The notes under the pieces are model-generated. The model was not told where the DNA came from and searched no databases. It saw nothing but the letters and a program-made list of their open reading frames with translations. Positions 57,299 through 64,000 of a stretch of DNA of 64,000 bases are shown piece by piece. Both the position numbers and the translations under genes were made by a program. The stretch's first letter is position 1. Each line of letters starts with the position of its first letter. The DNA is taken from assembly GCF_027595165.1 (NCBI RefSeq), contig NZ_CP097291.1:1922001-1986000 (forward strand), read 5' to 3'. This DNA comes from Providencia sp. PROV188 (GTDB taxonomy: Bacteria; Pseudomonadota; Gammaproteobacteria; Enterobacterales; Enterobacteriaceae).

Positions 57299-57655
57299 AT
57301 GATGAGAAAGATCTTTTCTGTAGGACGATTAATGGGGATAGGTGCTATTTTGTTTTTATTCGCTCATATGAGTTTTGCAGCAGTGCTTTGTGACCCTGTA
57401 GGAAAAATACGTATTGAGATAGATGGAGACAATGTCTGTTTTAGCACAACCCGCATACCTGAATGTCCAATTTATGCATTACCAGCAACCACAAGTAGAT
57501 TAAAAGTAGGTTTCCACTGTCTAATAAATGATGACTCTATAAATTTGTCAGATGATGATTTTATAGATAGGGTGGTTAAAGAATTATCAAACAAAGAAAT
57601 CGATTATTACAACATCGTTACGATAGATGACTCCTGCACTTGCTTACTAAATTAA
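57299..57655 (+). CDS. Small secreted six-cysteine protein, unknown
   Basis: I do not recognise this family. The 118-residue protein starts at ATG 57299 with GGGGG 7 nt upstream; an ATG one codon later is equally usable. Residues 1-27 are a signal peptide ending SFA or SFAA. The mature part of about 90 residues is acidic and holds six Cys, at positions 31, 47, 56, 74, 113 and 115. An even Cys count and a terminal CTC suggest disulfide bonds in the periplasm. It lies between dadA and fadR, which has no such gene in E. coli as I recall (there it is ycgB). It could be an inhibitor, immunity-like or secreted factor. DsbB of the oxidation system is encoded 3 kb away, though that is coincidental. 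Confidence 0.78.
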   Translation: MMRKIFSVGRLMGIGAILFLFAHMSFAAVLCDPVGKIRIEIDGDNVCFSTTRIPECPIYALPATTSRLKVGFHCLINDDSINLSDDDFIDRVVKELSNKEIDYYNIVTIDDSCTCLLN

Positions 57656-57679
57656 TATTTGGAATATGACTAATAGCAA

Positions 57680-57706
57680 TAAAAAAGCCAGCGCTAAGCA
57701 CTGGCT
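57680..57706 (-). terminator. Terminator of fadR
   Basis: On the minus strand AGCCAG pairs with CTGGCT over a nine-base loop and ends in six T, 24 nt past the fadR stop. It also faces the Cys-rich gene. Confidence 0.8.
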
Positions 57707-57729
57707 CTTATCGGAAAAGAAGTAATGAA

Positions 57730-58446
57730 TTAAATATTATTTGCGAGATCAGATGGCATATTGCTTTGCATATTGTGCCAGATTACCCCGCTATCTTTAC
57801 CATAGTTTCTGACGCAATCCATAATACGGTCATAAGCTTGCTCGCGACATAAATTGCTTAGCTGTTGATAAAAGCTTAACGCTAAACGACGCGCTTCAGG
57901 GTTAGAGAAATAATAACGCCCAACACGGGTGTATAACCCTCGTAATCCATTAATAATTAAGCCGTAGATTGGGTTGCCTGATGCAAATGCCAGACCACGG
58001 AAAATATTGTAATCCAAATCGCTAAATGCATCCGAATTGTCTTCAACCTTATCTTTACCCGATAACACTTCTAATGAGGCTTCCGGATCATTACGAAATG
58101 CTGTACGAATAAAAATAGCAGCGATATTAGTACGTACTGCCAATAAGTTATCAATTAGCTGAGGCACGCGGTCGTGATCAAGCTTTGCCAGCGTTTCCAG
58201 AATATTTAATCCTGACGTTTCCCAGTAGTTATTGACCTTGGTTGGCTTACCATGTTGAATAGTTAACCACCCGTCACGGGCTAAACGCTGTAAAACTTCA
58301 CGTAATGTCGTACGGGTTACGCCGATTAATTCAGATAGCTCACGCTCCGCGGGTAAGATAGATCCTGGAGGAAAACGATTGTTCCAAATACTCTCAATAA
58401 TATACTCTTCCGCAAAACCTGCCGGACTTTGAGCTTTAATAACCAT
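57730..58446 (-). CDS. fadR: Fatty-acid metabolism regulator FadR
   Basis: FadR is a GntR-family regulator that activates fab genes and represses fad genes; long-chain acyl-CoA releases it from DNA. From ATG 58446 it has 238 residues, beginning [16 protein letters not shown]. The N-terminal winged helix is [32 protein letters not shown] (residues 30-61), and the C-terminal FCD domain includes [16 protein letters not shown] and [13 protein letters not shown]. The frame is open to 58491, but the conserved start is at 58446. It is divergent from nhaB, as in E. coli. Confidence 0.97.
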   Translation of the reverse strand: MVIKAQSPAGFAEEYIIESIWNNRFPPGSILPAERELSELIGVTRTTLREVLQRLARDGWLTIQHGKPTKVNNYWETSGLNILETLAKLDHDRVPQLIDNLLAVRTNIAAIFIRTAFRNDPEASLEVLSGKDKVEDNSDAFSDLDYNIFRGLAFASGNPIYGLIINGLRGLYTRVGRYYFSNPEARRLALSFYQQLSNLCREQAYDRIMDCVRNYGKDSGVIWHNMQSNMPSDLANNI

Positions 58447-58666
58447 ATTTTTATTATTCCAAACATTTTTAGACGGACTACGCGAAAGCATACCAGATTG
58501 TCACAATCTGAGATAGTTAGCTTTCCAATAAACCGTAGGTGAATCGTAAAAACCCCATATAATTAATGGATTATCTATTAGCAAATAAGCTTAAATTCTA
58601 TAAAAGATAAGAGTAGTATGTAACGCGCTGTCACACAACACCAGTTAAAGAGGATTAAAAATCATA

Positions 58667-60217
58667 ATGGATTTTAGTTTAAGAAGAGCATTCTTGAAGA
58701 ATTTTTTGGGAAATTCTCCAGATTGGTACAAACTTGCTATCATTTTGTTCTTAATAATAAACCCAATTGTTTTCTACTTTGTTAACCCGTTTATCGCCGG
58801 TTGGTTACTCGTCATTGAATTTATTTTCACCTTGGCGATGGCACTAAAATGCTACCCATTACAACCTGGTGGTCTATTAGCCATTGAAGCTGTGCTAATT
58901 GGTATGACTTCTCCTGCACAGATTTCTCATGAAATCAGTAATAACCTTGAAGTAGTTCTGTTACTGATCTTTATGGTAGCTGGCATCTACTTTATGAAGC
59001 AACTTCTGTTATTTGTGTTTACGAAGCTGTTAATAAACGTCCGTTCTAAACGAATTTTAGCGTTGTCATTTTGCTTAGCAAGTGCGTTTTTATCCGCTTT
59101 TTTAGATGCTTTAACCGTCATTGCTGTGGTCATTAGCGTTTCTATTGGTTTCTACTCTATTTACCATCAATATGCATCTAGCCAACCTAGCAATACGGAT
59201 CTACAAAACGATTCCTTCATTGATACGGTTGAGAAAAAGCAGACGCTGGAACAGTTCCGTGCGTTCTTACGTAGCCTAATGATGCATGCGGGTATCGGTA
59301 CTGCCCTTGGCGGCGTAATGACCATGGTGGGTGAACCACAAAACCTGATCATCGCAAAACATGTTGAGTGGGATTTTATTACCTTCTATCTGCGGATGGC
59401 GCCTGTCACTATCCCCGTTTTCTTATGTGGGCTGGTAGTCTGCTTCCTCGTTGAGAAGTTCAAAGTATTTGGGTACGGGGCTGAATTGCCCGATACCGTG
59501 CGCCAAGTATTAACCGAACACGATAAAAAAATGAGTGCTAAACGCAGTAAAAAAGAGCAAGCACAGCTTATCGTTCAAGGTCTTATCGGTATTTGGCTAA
59601 TTCTCGCGCTGGCATTTCACCTTGCCGAAGTGGGTCTGATTGGTCTGTCCGTAATCATTCTTGCCACGACATTCTGTGGGATCACTGAGGAACACGCACT
59701 CGGGAAAGCCTTTGAAGAAGCCTTGCCGTTTACTGCCCTACTGACGGTCTTTTTCAGCGTTGTCGCCGTGATCATTGATCAGCAGCTATTTACGCCATTT
59801 ATTCAGTATGTACTGCAATCCTCTGAATCATCGCAACTGTCCCTATTCTATCTGTTTAACGGGTTGCTCTCTGCGGTATCAGATAACGTGTTTGTCGGTA
59901 CCGTGTATATTACTGAAGCATTGAAAGCCGCTAACGCAGGCTTAATTTCAGCCGAGCAATATCAGCACTTAGCGGTCGCCATTAACACCGGAACAAACTT
60001 ACCGTCGGTTGCAACGCCAAATGGACAAGCCGCCTTCTTGTTCCTGTTAACCTCAGCACTGTCTCCGCTGATTCGTCTGTCTTACGGTCGAATGGTGTGG
60101 ATGGCATTACCATTTACGGTTGTAATGACAATCGTCGGTCTGTTAGGTGTTGAGCTATGGCTTATCCCATTAACTGATTGGATGGAAAGCTTAGGGTTAA
60201 TTTCTATTCCACGTTGA
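58667..60217 (+). CDS. nhaB: Na+/H+ antiporter NhaB
   Basis: NhaB is a secondary Na+(Li+)/H+ antiporter. The 516-residue protein has about a dozen membrane segments. The family landmarks include the N-terminal [37 protein letters not shown] (a motif with functional Asp), [18 protein letters not shown] and [18 protein letters not shown] near the end. It has its own promoter in the fadR divergent spacer. Confidence 0.97.
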   Translation: MDFSLRRAFLKNFLGNSPDWYKLAIILFLIINPIVFYFVNPFIAGWLLVIEFIFTLAMALKCYPLQPGGLLAIEAVLIGMTSPAQISHEISNNLEVVLLLIFMVAGIYFMKQLLLFVFTKLLINVRSKRILALSFCLASAFLSAFLDALTVIAVVISVSIGFYSIYHQYASSQPSNTDLQNDSFIDTVEKKQTLEQFRAFLRSLMMHAGIGTALGGVMTMVGEPQNLIIAKHVEWDFITFYLRMAPVTIPVFLCGLVVCFLVEKFKVFGYGAELPDTVRQVLTEHDKKMSAKRSKKEQAQLIVQGLIGIWLILALAFHLAEVGLIGLSVIILATTFCGITEEHALGKAFEEALPFTALLTVFFSVVAVIIDQQLFTPFIQYVLQSSESSQLSLFYLFNGLLSAVSDNVFVGTVYITEALKAANAGLISAEQYQHLAVAINTGTNLPSVATPNGQAAFLFLLTSALSPLIRLSYGRMVWMALPFTVVMTIVGLLGVELWLIPLTDWMESLGLISIPR

Positions 60218-60247
60218 TCAATATTGATTGTTCAGATTCTGGATTTA

Positions 60248-60436
60248 AAGCCGCATATTTATGCGGCTGAGGTTGATGACAAAGAGGGATAAAAGCGTGT
60301 TTTTTCCCTCTTTGTGTTATCAGGCGAAAATCAATAAATTGATTTTCCTCGTTAATATTACAACCCAAAAGAGCCACTTCCAAACCTGATGGGCTTGGAA
60401 ATGGTCTGAGCCGCATATTTATGCGGCTTTTTTTTG
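60248..60436. repeat. Five-hairpin cluster bounded by copies of one palindrome
   Basis: AGCCGCAT-ATTT-ATGCGGCT occurs at 60249-60268 and again at 60409-60428, 160 bp apart, the second with an eight-T tail. Between them lie three further stems: ACAAAGAGGGA/TCCCTCTTTGT (60279-60289 / 60305-60315), GAAAATCAAT/ATTGATTTTC (60326-60347) and a TTCCAA-A-CC / GG-C-TTGGAA stem (60378-60400). The outer copies end nhaB or read as a palindromic insertion. A minus-strand 70-codon frame covers the cluster and is probably not a real gene. The stretch from nhaB to dsbB is otherwise empty. Confidence 0.8.
60409..60436 (+). terminator. Terminator of nhaB
   Basis: AGCCGCAT/ATGCGGCT stem followed by T8 at 60428-60435, the second copy of the bounding palindrome and the strongest terminator signal after nhaB. 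Confidence 0.85.
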
Positions 60437-60544
60437 TAATAAAACGTAAAAACTAAGCTAATCTTATTCTAATCTGATTTTGCTGCTTTTTTTATCACCC
60501 AGATAGAGGCAAAATAAGCCGATTATTGATGAAGGGAATTTATT

Positions 60545-61060
60545 ATGTTCAGATTTTTTAATTACTGTTCTCAAGGACGGTCAGCCTGGCTACTTATGGC
60601 ATTCACTGCTTTTATGCTTGAATGTGCCGCTCTGTATTTCCAACATATTATGAAACTGCAACCTTGTGTAATGTGTATCTATGAACGCGTTGCATTGATG
60701 GGAATTATTGCGGCCGGTTTAATCGGAGCGATTGCACCGAAAAGCACCGTCGTTAAAGTGATTGCGATTGTGGTTTGGCTGTATGCGGGTTGGCGTGGAT
60801 TAGACCTTTCATGGGAACATACCATGCTGCAACTATACCCATCTCCGTTTGCATCGTGTGATTTCTTTGTTAATTTCCCAGACTGGTTACCACTTCAAGA
60901 ATGGGTACCTTCTGTGTTTGAAGCGACAGGTGATTGTGCGGTTAGACAGTGGGCATTCTTAGGGTTAGACATGCCGCAGTGGTTAGTCGGTATTTTTGCA
61001 GCTTACATCTTAGTTGGCATCATCGTTGCGATCAGCCTCTTCTTCCCAAGCAAAAAATAG
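60545..61060 (+). CDS. dsbB: Disulfide-bond oxidoreductase DsbB
   Basis: DsbB reoxidises DsbA and passes electrons to quinone. The 171-residue protein has four membrane helices at about 13-31, 45-66, 70-88 and 145-165. The first periplasmic loop carries Cys41 and Cys44 (PCVMC), and the second carries Cys105 (ASCDFF) and Cys131 (GDCAVRQW). All four redox Cys are present. It follows the hairpin cluster and is divergent in order from the lipoprotein downstream. Confidence 0.97.
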   Translation: MFRFFNYCSQGRSAWLLMAFTAFMLECAALYFQHIMKLQPCVMCIYERVALMGIIAAGLIGAIAPKSTVVKVIAIVVWLYAGWRGLDLSWEHTMLQLYPSPFASCDFFVNFPDWLPLQEWVPSVFEATGDCAVRQWAFLGLDMPQWLVGIFAAYILVGIIVAISLFFPSKK

Positions 61061-61124
61061 CCTTTCTTTTTCGCCCATCAACCGTGCTTGATGGGCGATT
61101 CAAATCATTAGCTCACAAAAATAC

Positions 61125-61430
61125 TTAGATACACGCCCCGCTACGGATTGCCGAAACGGCACAACGACGCCCATTTGCAAATTGGCAAACTGGGGTCTTT
61201 TCACCATTGAGTTCTAAATTCAGTGAAGGCAGCCCACCAGCAGAAGTACATGCCTCTTGAGCACCGGGACCTAAATTCACCACTTGCTGAGCATATTGAG
61301 AACCGGACGTTTCTGCTCTTGTCATTTTACTGTTATCAGGGCTACTGCACGCTGAAAGTAAAATGGATAATACGGTAGCTGAACCCATTGCCACGACTGT
61401 TTTTAACAGCGCCTGACCTTTCCTTTTCAT
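61125..61430 (-). CDS. DUF333-family lipoprotein
   Basis: The 101-residue precursor has a signal peptide and lipobox LLSAC (Cys at about 28). The mature part ends with the DUF333 pattern, EACTSAGGLPS, VCQFANGRRCAVSAI and GAC, with conserved Cys residues that probably form disulfides. The E. coli relative is YoaF; the role is unknown. An old family name, hemolysin-like, has no support here. Confidence 0.85.
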   Translation of the reverse strand: MKRKGQALLKTVVAMGSATVLSILLSACSSPDNSKMTRAETSGSQYAQQVVNLGPGAQEACTSAGGLPSLNLELNGEKTPVCQFANGRRCAVSAIRSGACI

Positions 61431-61486
61431 TCTCTTTCTCCGATAGTATCAGCGCTGTTTTGAGTCCCACTATGTTTTGAATCTCA

Positions 61487-61819
61487 TTAATGGGTACCAC
61501 TTTTAGAAAACAGGTTGATGACTAATACACCAATGATAATTAATAGCATACCAATAATTGCGGGTAAATCGAGTTTTTGGTTATAAATATAGATAGCCGC
61601 CACAGAAACCAACACAATTCCCAATCCTGACCAAATAGCATACGCAATCCCCAGTGGCATCACCTTCACGACTTGGGAAAGCCCCCAGAAAGAGACTGCA
61701 TAACCAATAATAACCACTAAAGAGGGCCAAAAACGGCTAAAACCATCTGATGCTTTTAATGTTGTAGTCGCAATCACTTCCGCAATAATGGACATTAATA
61801 AGAAGCTCAATCCTTTCAT
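61487..61819 (-). CDS. Small multidrug resistance transporter (EmrE/Qac type)
   Basis: This 110-residue SMR-family antiporter has four membrane helices at about 3-22, 32-50, 57-78 and 84-105. The essential Glu lies in IIAEVIATT near residue 14. GIAYAIWSGLGIVLVS and QKLDLPAIIGMLLIIIGVLVINLFS match EmrE closely. Such pumps exchange lipophilic cations for protons as dual-topology dimers. EmrE is the best name by similarity; a SugE or Gdx guanidinium exporter is less likely. Confidence 0.9.
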   Translation of the reverse strand: MKGLSFLLMSIIAEVIATTTLKASDGFSRFWPSLVVIIGYAVSFWGLSQVVKVMPLGIAYAIWSGLGIVLVSVAAIYIYNQKLDLPAIIGMLLIIIGVLVINLFSKSGTH

Positions 61820-61871
61820 CGTTCACCTTTCTCTATTTTTTAGCCTAAAATTTGGCAGAAATTTAACACAC

Positions 61872-61908
61872 AAAAAAGCACCGCACTAACCTTTAATTAG
61901 TACAGTGC
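61872..61908 (-). terminator. Terminator of sotB
   Basis: On the minus strand GCACTGTACTAA pairs with TTAGTGCGGTGC, including two G-U pairs, and then six T follow. It lies between sotB and the SMR gene, so the two are separately transcribed. Confidence 0.85.
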
Positions 61909-61926
61909 CAAATGAATAAATCTAGC

Positions 61927-63126
61927 TTAATAATTAGCAGCAGTTGACTGTTTTTCTGCAAAAGCTGAGCGATAGCGGGTATAGATAAACACACACCAAG
62001 CAAGTGCTAAAAGGCTGATAATTGCCCCCACATACCCAATATTGGTCATTCCCATATGGGTAATCACTTGGTTCCCTAATAATGCCCCAGCACCAATTCC
62101 AATATTAAATAACCCAGAGAAAATCGACATCGCGACATCGGTCGCATCTGGCGCTAAATCCAATACTTTTACTTGGATCCCAAGGCTAATACACATGATC
62201 GCCATACCCCAGAATATACAGGTACCAATCAACGTCCAAACATCGCCACTTAGTGGCATAAATAACACTAAACAAAGCGTCAGTAAGGTCATCGATACAG
62301 GTAAGAATGAGAGCGTAAAGCGGCTACTGTAGCGGCTAAACAAGACGCTACCAAAAATACCAGCCCCACCAAAAATTAATAATAATAGTGTGGCAAAATT
62401 TTGGCTCTGTAAGGCAATATCACGTACAAACGGTTCAATATAGCTATACGCAGTAAAATGAGCCGTAATGACGACGGTGATTAACACAAAGACACCCATC
62501 AATGCGGGACGTTTAAACAGAACCGGTAGGCTTTTTAATGAACCGGAATGTTCGCTCGGTAAACGTGGTAAAAAGCGTAATAACGCAATCAGGGTTAATA
62601 ACGCAAGTACGCCGATACACAAAAATGTTACTCGCCAGCCCATCCATTGCCCAATCACTCGCCCTAACGGTAATCCCAACACGGTTGCCAGTGCCGTTCC
62701 CGTTGCGAGCAAGCCCAATGCTTGCGCTTTTTTACCCGCAGGCGCGACGCGGATCGCCAATGATGCGGTAATCGACCAGAAAACTGCGTGAGATAATGCG
62801 ATACCAATACGTGCGATAATCAGCACTTCAAAATTCCACGCAATCCCACATAGAATATGGCTGAGAATAAAGACAACAAACAAAATTCCCAGTAATTTTC
62901 GCCGCTCAAATTTCCCCGTCATCAACATTAATGGCAGAGACATCACCGCGACAACCCACGCATAAATGGTGATCATCAGCCCCGTATGGGCAACGGTCAT
63001 ATCAAAACTTTCAGCAATATCACTCAGTAATGCGACGGGAACAAATTCGGTGGTATTAAAGACAAAAGCCGCAACGGAAAGCGCCAATACACGGATCCAT
63101 GCAGTGCTTCGAGAAACCTGGGACAT
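61927..63126 (-). CDS. sotB: Sugar efflux transporter SotB (YdeA)
   Basis: SotB is a major-facilitator exporter of arabinose, lactose and IPTG. The 399-residue protein has twelve membrane segments and the early signature [18 protein letters not shown]. Other blocks are [23 protein letters not shown] and [23 protein letters not shown], and late [35 protein letters not shown]. The match to E. coli SotB is strong along the length. An exact CRP box sits 58 bp upstream, suggesting carbon-catabolite control. Confidence 0.95.
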   Translation of the reverse strand: MSQVSRSTAWIRVLALSVAAFVFNTTEFVPVALLSDIAESFDMTVAHTGLMITIYAWVVAVMSLPLMLMTGKFERRKLLGILFVVFILSHILCGIAWNFEVLIIARIGIALSHAVFWSITASLAIRVAPAGKKAQALGLLATGTALATVLGLPLGRVIGQWMGWRVTFLCIGVLALLTLIALLRFLPRLPSEHSGSLKSLPVLFKRPALMGVFVLITVVITAHFTAYSYIEPFVRDIALQSQNFATLLLLIFGGAGIFGSVLFSRYSSRFTLSFLPVSMTLLTLCLVLFMPLSGDVWTLIGTCIFWGMAIMCISLGIQVKVLDLAPDATDVAMSIFSGLFNIGIGAGALLGNQVITHMGMTNIGYVGAIISLLALAWCVFIYTRYRSAFAEKQSTAANY

Positions 63127-63183
63127 GGTTTACGACATCCTGTTGATGATAATTAAGGTAAAGAACAACCTTTAGTACATTTT

Positions 63184-63199
63184 TGTGAATAATATCACA
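63184..63199. promoter_or_regulatory. Exact CRP box upstream of sotB
   Basis: TGTGA-ATAATA-TCACA matches the CRP consensus at all ten specified bases. It is 58 bp upstream of the sotB start, close enough to act at the sotB promoter. The gene yecF is 166 bp to the other side. Confidence 0.82.
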
Positions 63200-63364
63200 T
63201 TCTCCATTCATCTTTAAAGGATTGAAAATTATCATGTTCACACTATTTTTTCATAGAGAAACAGTTATACCCCTTTAATTTTCATGTCAGTTTGAAAAGC
63301 GACAGAATCATTTCTTCTATGCTACAATCTGCAAATTACTTTTTATTCTTACAGGAATTCCTAA

Positions 63365-63586
63365 ATGAAAACCCATTTTCCAACTGAGCCAGACGTAAAC
63401 GCATTAGCAGACGAAGTAACTTGTTTAAAAAATCTTGTTACTCATATGCTTAAAGCTATCGGTCAGGCTGATGCGGGTAAAATTCTGATCAAAATGCAAC
63501 GCGAAGTCGCTTCGATGGAAGATGAGAAGCAAGCTGAGACTTACAAAAACATTTTAGAACAAATCAAGACAGGTTATCGCCAATAA
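63365..63586 (+). CDS. yecF: YecF, DUF2594 protein
   Basis: This 73-residue cytoplasmic protein of unknown role aligns with E. coli YecF. The core ALADEVTCLKNLVTHMLKAIGQADAGK and the ending EQIKTGYRQ are conserved. A helical, possibly coiled-coil arrangement is likely. AGGAA precedes the ATG. It has its own terminator. Confidence 0.9.
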   Translation: MKTHFPTEPDVNALADEVTCLKNLVTHMLKAIGQADAGKILIKMQREVASMEDEKQAETYKNILEQIKTGYRQ

Positions 63587-63718
63587 GAGCTTTAGCGATA
63601 AATGCGATTCTAAGCGCTAACTCAAAACAGCGAACTAAAGTGCACAAAAACCTAAGTTTCGTTCACTAGGATCCTTTATCTTTGATCTCGAATTAAACCA
63701 TTCTTTATTCATTTAGCT

Positions 63719-63752
63719 CCCCCTTCAGATCCCTATGAAGGGGGCTTTTTTT
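63719..63752 (+). terminator. Terminator of yecF
   Basis: CCCCCTTCA pairs perfectly with TGAAGGGGG over an eight-base loop, followed by C and seven T, about 130 nt past the gene. Confidence 0.9.
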
Positions 63753-63780
63753 GCCTAAAATCCTGCCTACTCATTACCCA

Positions 63781-63815
63781 AAAACAAAAAGCGCCACTCT
63801 TTCGAGTAGCGCTTT
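63781..63815 (-). terminator. Terminator of the YfcC-type gene
   Basis: On the minus strand AAAGCGC and an inner ACTC/GAGT stem pair with GCGCTTT, and the tail is T-rich (TTTTTGTTTTTG). Confidence 0.85.
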
Positions 63816-63855
63816 GACAAATACCCTGTCTGTCTACATAACGTGATAGGCGAAC

Positions 63856-64000
63856 TTAAATTGGACCTAAATTCGTCATGACTGCGTAAACAATCGAGAT
63901 AATCGAAATAATGACCCAAGTTAATACCAACGGCCAGATAAACTTCAGCCACTTGGTGTATGGGATTTTCGATGTCGCTAATACCGCCATCAAAATACCT
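63856..64000 (-). CDS. YfcC-family membrane transporter, 5' end outside the window
   Basis: The 47 codons visible on the minus strand, ending in TAA at 63856-63858, read as a membrane-protein C-terminus (for example ILMAVLATSKIPYTKWLKF). The pattern GxLMxxLaxxkiPYxKWlKFxxPL and a final hydrophobic helix resemble the YfcC/ArcD-like carriers. Most of the gene lies beyond 64000, so the substrate class cannot be judged. The terminator at 63781 follows it. Confidence 0.6.
   Translation of the reverse strand, partial: GILMAVLATSKIPYTKWLKFIWPLVLTWVIISIISIVYAVMTNLGPI

Noticed and set aside
60204..60416. Minus-strand 70-codon frame across the hairpin cluster
   Set aside because: It starts inside a palindrome, has no ribosome site and its codons follow the hairpin arms; more likely a by-product of the repeat structure.

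Overview
The window is about 41% GC chromosomal DNA from a gammaproteobacterium of the order Enterobacterales, most likely the Morganellaceae and probably Providencia. This rests on near-full-length matches I recognise to Escherichia coli proteins, on E. coli-like gene order in three blocks, on AT-rich spacers, and on a separate trpG and trpD instead of the fused E. coli gene. The genus is an inference from recall; no search was run.

Layout. 1-4,073 (minus): an unrecognised lipoprotein cut by the window edge, rluB, yciO and rnm. 4,131-11,083 (plus): a complete tryptophan operon with operator, a 23-residue leader peptide with three Trp codons, attenuator, trpE, trpG, trpD, trpC(F), trpB, trpA and terminator. 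11,331-19,777: ompW, yciC, an inserted SulP anion transporter, yciB, yciA, tonB, the 57-residue yciY, cls and yciU. 19,783-21,159: an accessory SMI1/KNR4 (SUKH)-HEAT protein. 21,342-28,615 (minus): the oligopeptide permease operon with two tandem oppA genes. 29,233-39,972: ychE, adhE, an orphan fimbrial-type chaperone, tdk, hns, galU, rssB, ychJ and purU. 40,132-41,093: tRNA-Tyr with a LysR regulator ending against its 3' end. 41,549-54,318: xthA, then ydjA-selD-topB, sppA, ansA-pncA, yeaC, msrB, gapA, yeaD and mipA. 54,489-61,060: dadAX, a small secreted six-cysteine protein, fadR, nhaB and dsbB. 61,125-64,000: a DUF333 lipoprotein, an EmrE-type pump, sotB, yecF and the 3' end of a YfcC-type carrier.

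The window joins three blocks that lie apart in E. coli (trp to purU, xthA to mipA, and dadX to dsbB). The joints and the inter-block gaps hold the accessory genes: the SulP transporter, the SUKH protein, the second oppA, the chaperone, the LysR regulator and the Cys-rich secreted protein.

Most genes are housekeeping: amino-acid biosynthesis, peptide import, mixed-acid fermentation, cell envelope, DNA repair and redox. Regulatory sites are well preserved. They include a TrpR operator and attenuator, an exact FNR box near ompW, exact CRP boxes before gapA and sotB, a CRP/FNR-like box before adhE, and many intrinsic terminators.

I saw no integrase, transposase, CRISPR array or recognisable phage gene. 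The least explained items are a cluster of five hairpins bounded by two copies of one palindrome between nhaB and dsbB, an isolated terminator-like hairpin upstream of hns, the secreted Cys-rich protein at 57.3 kb, the orphan chaperone with a short secreted ORF after it, and the SUKH-HEAT protein.
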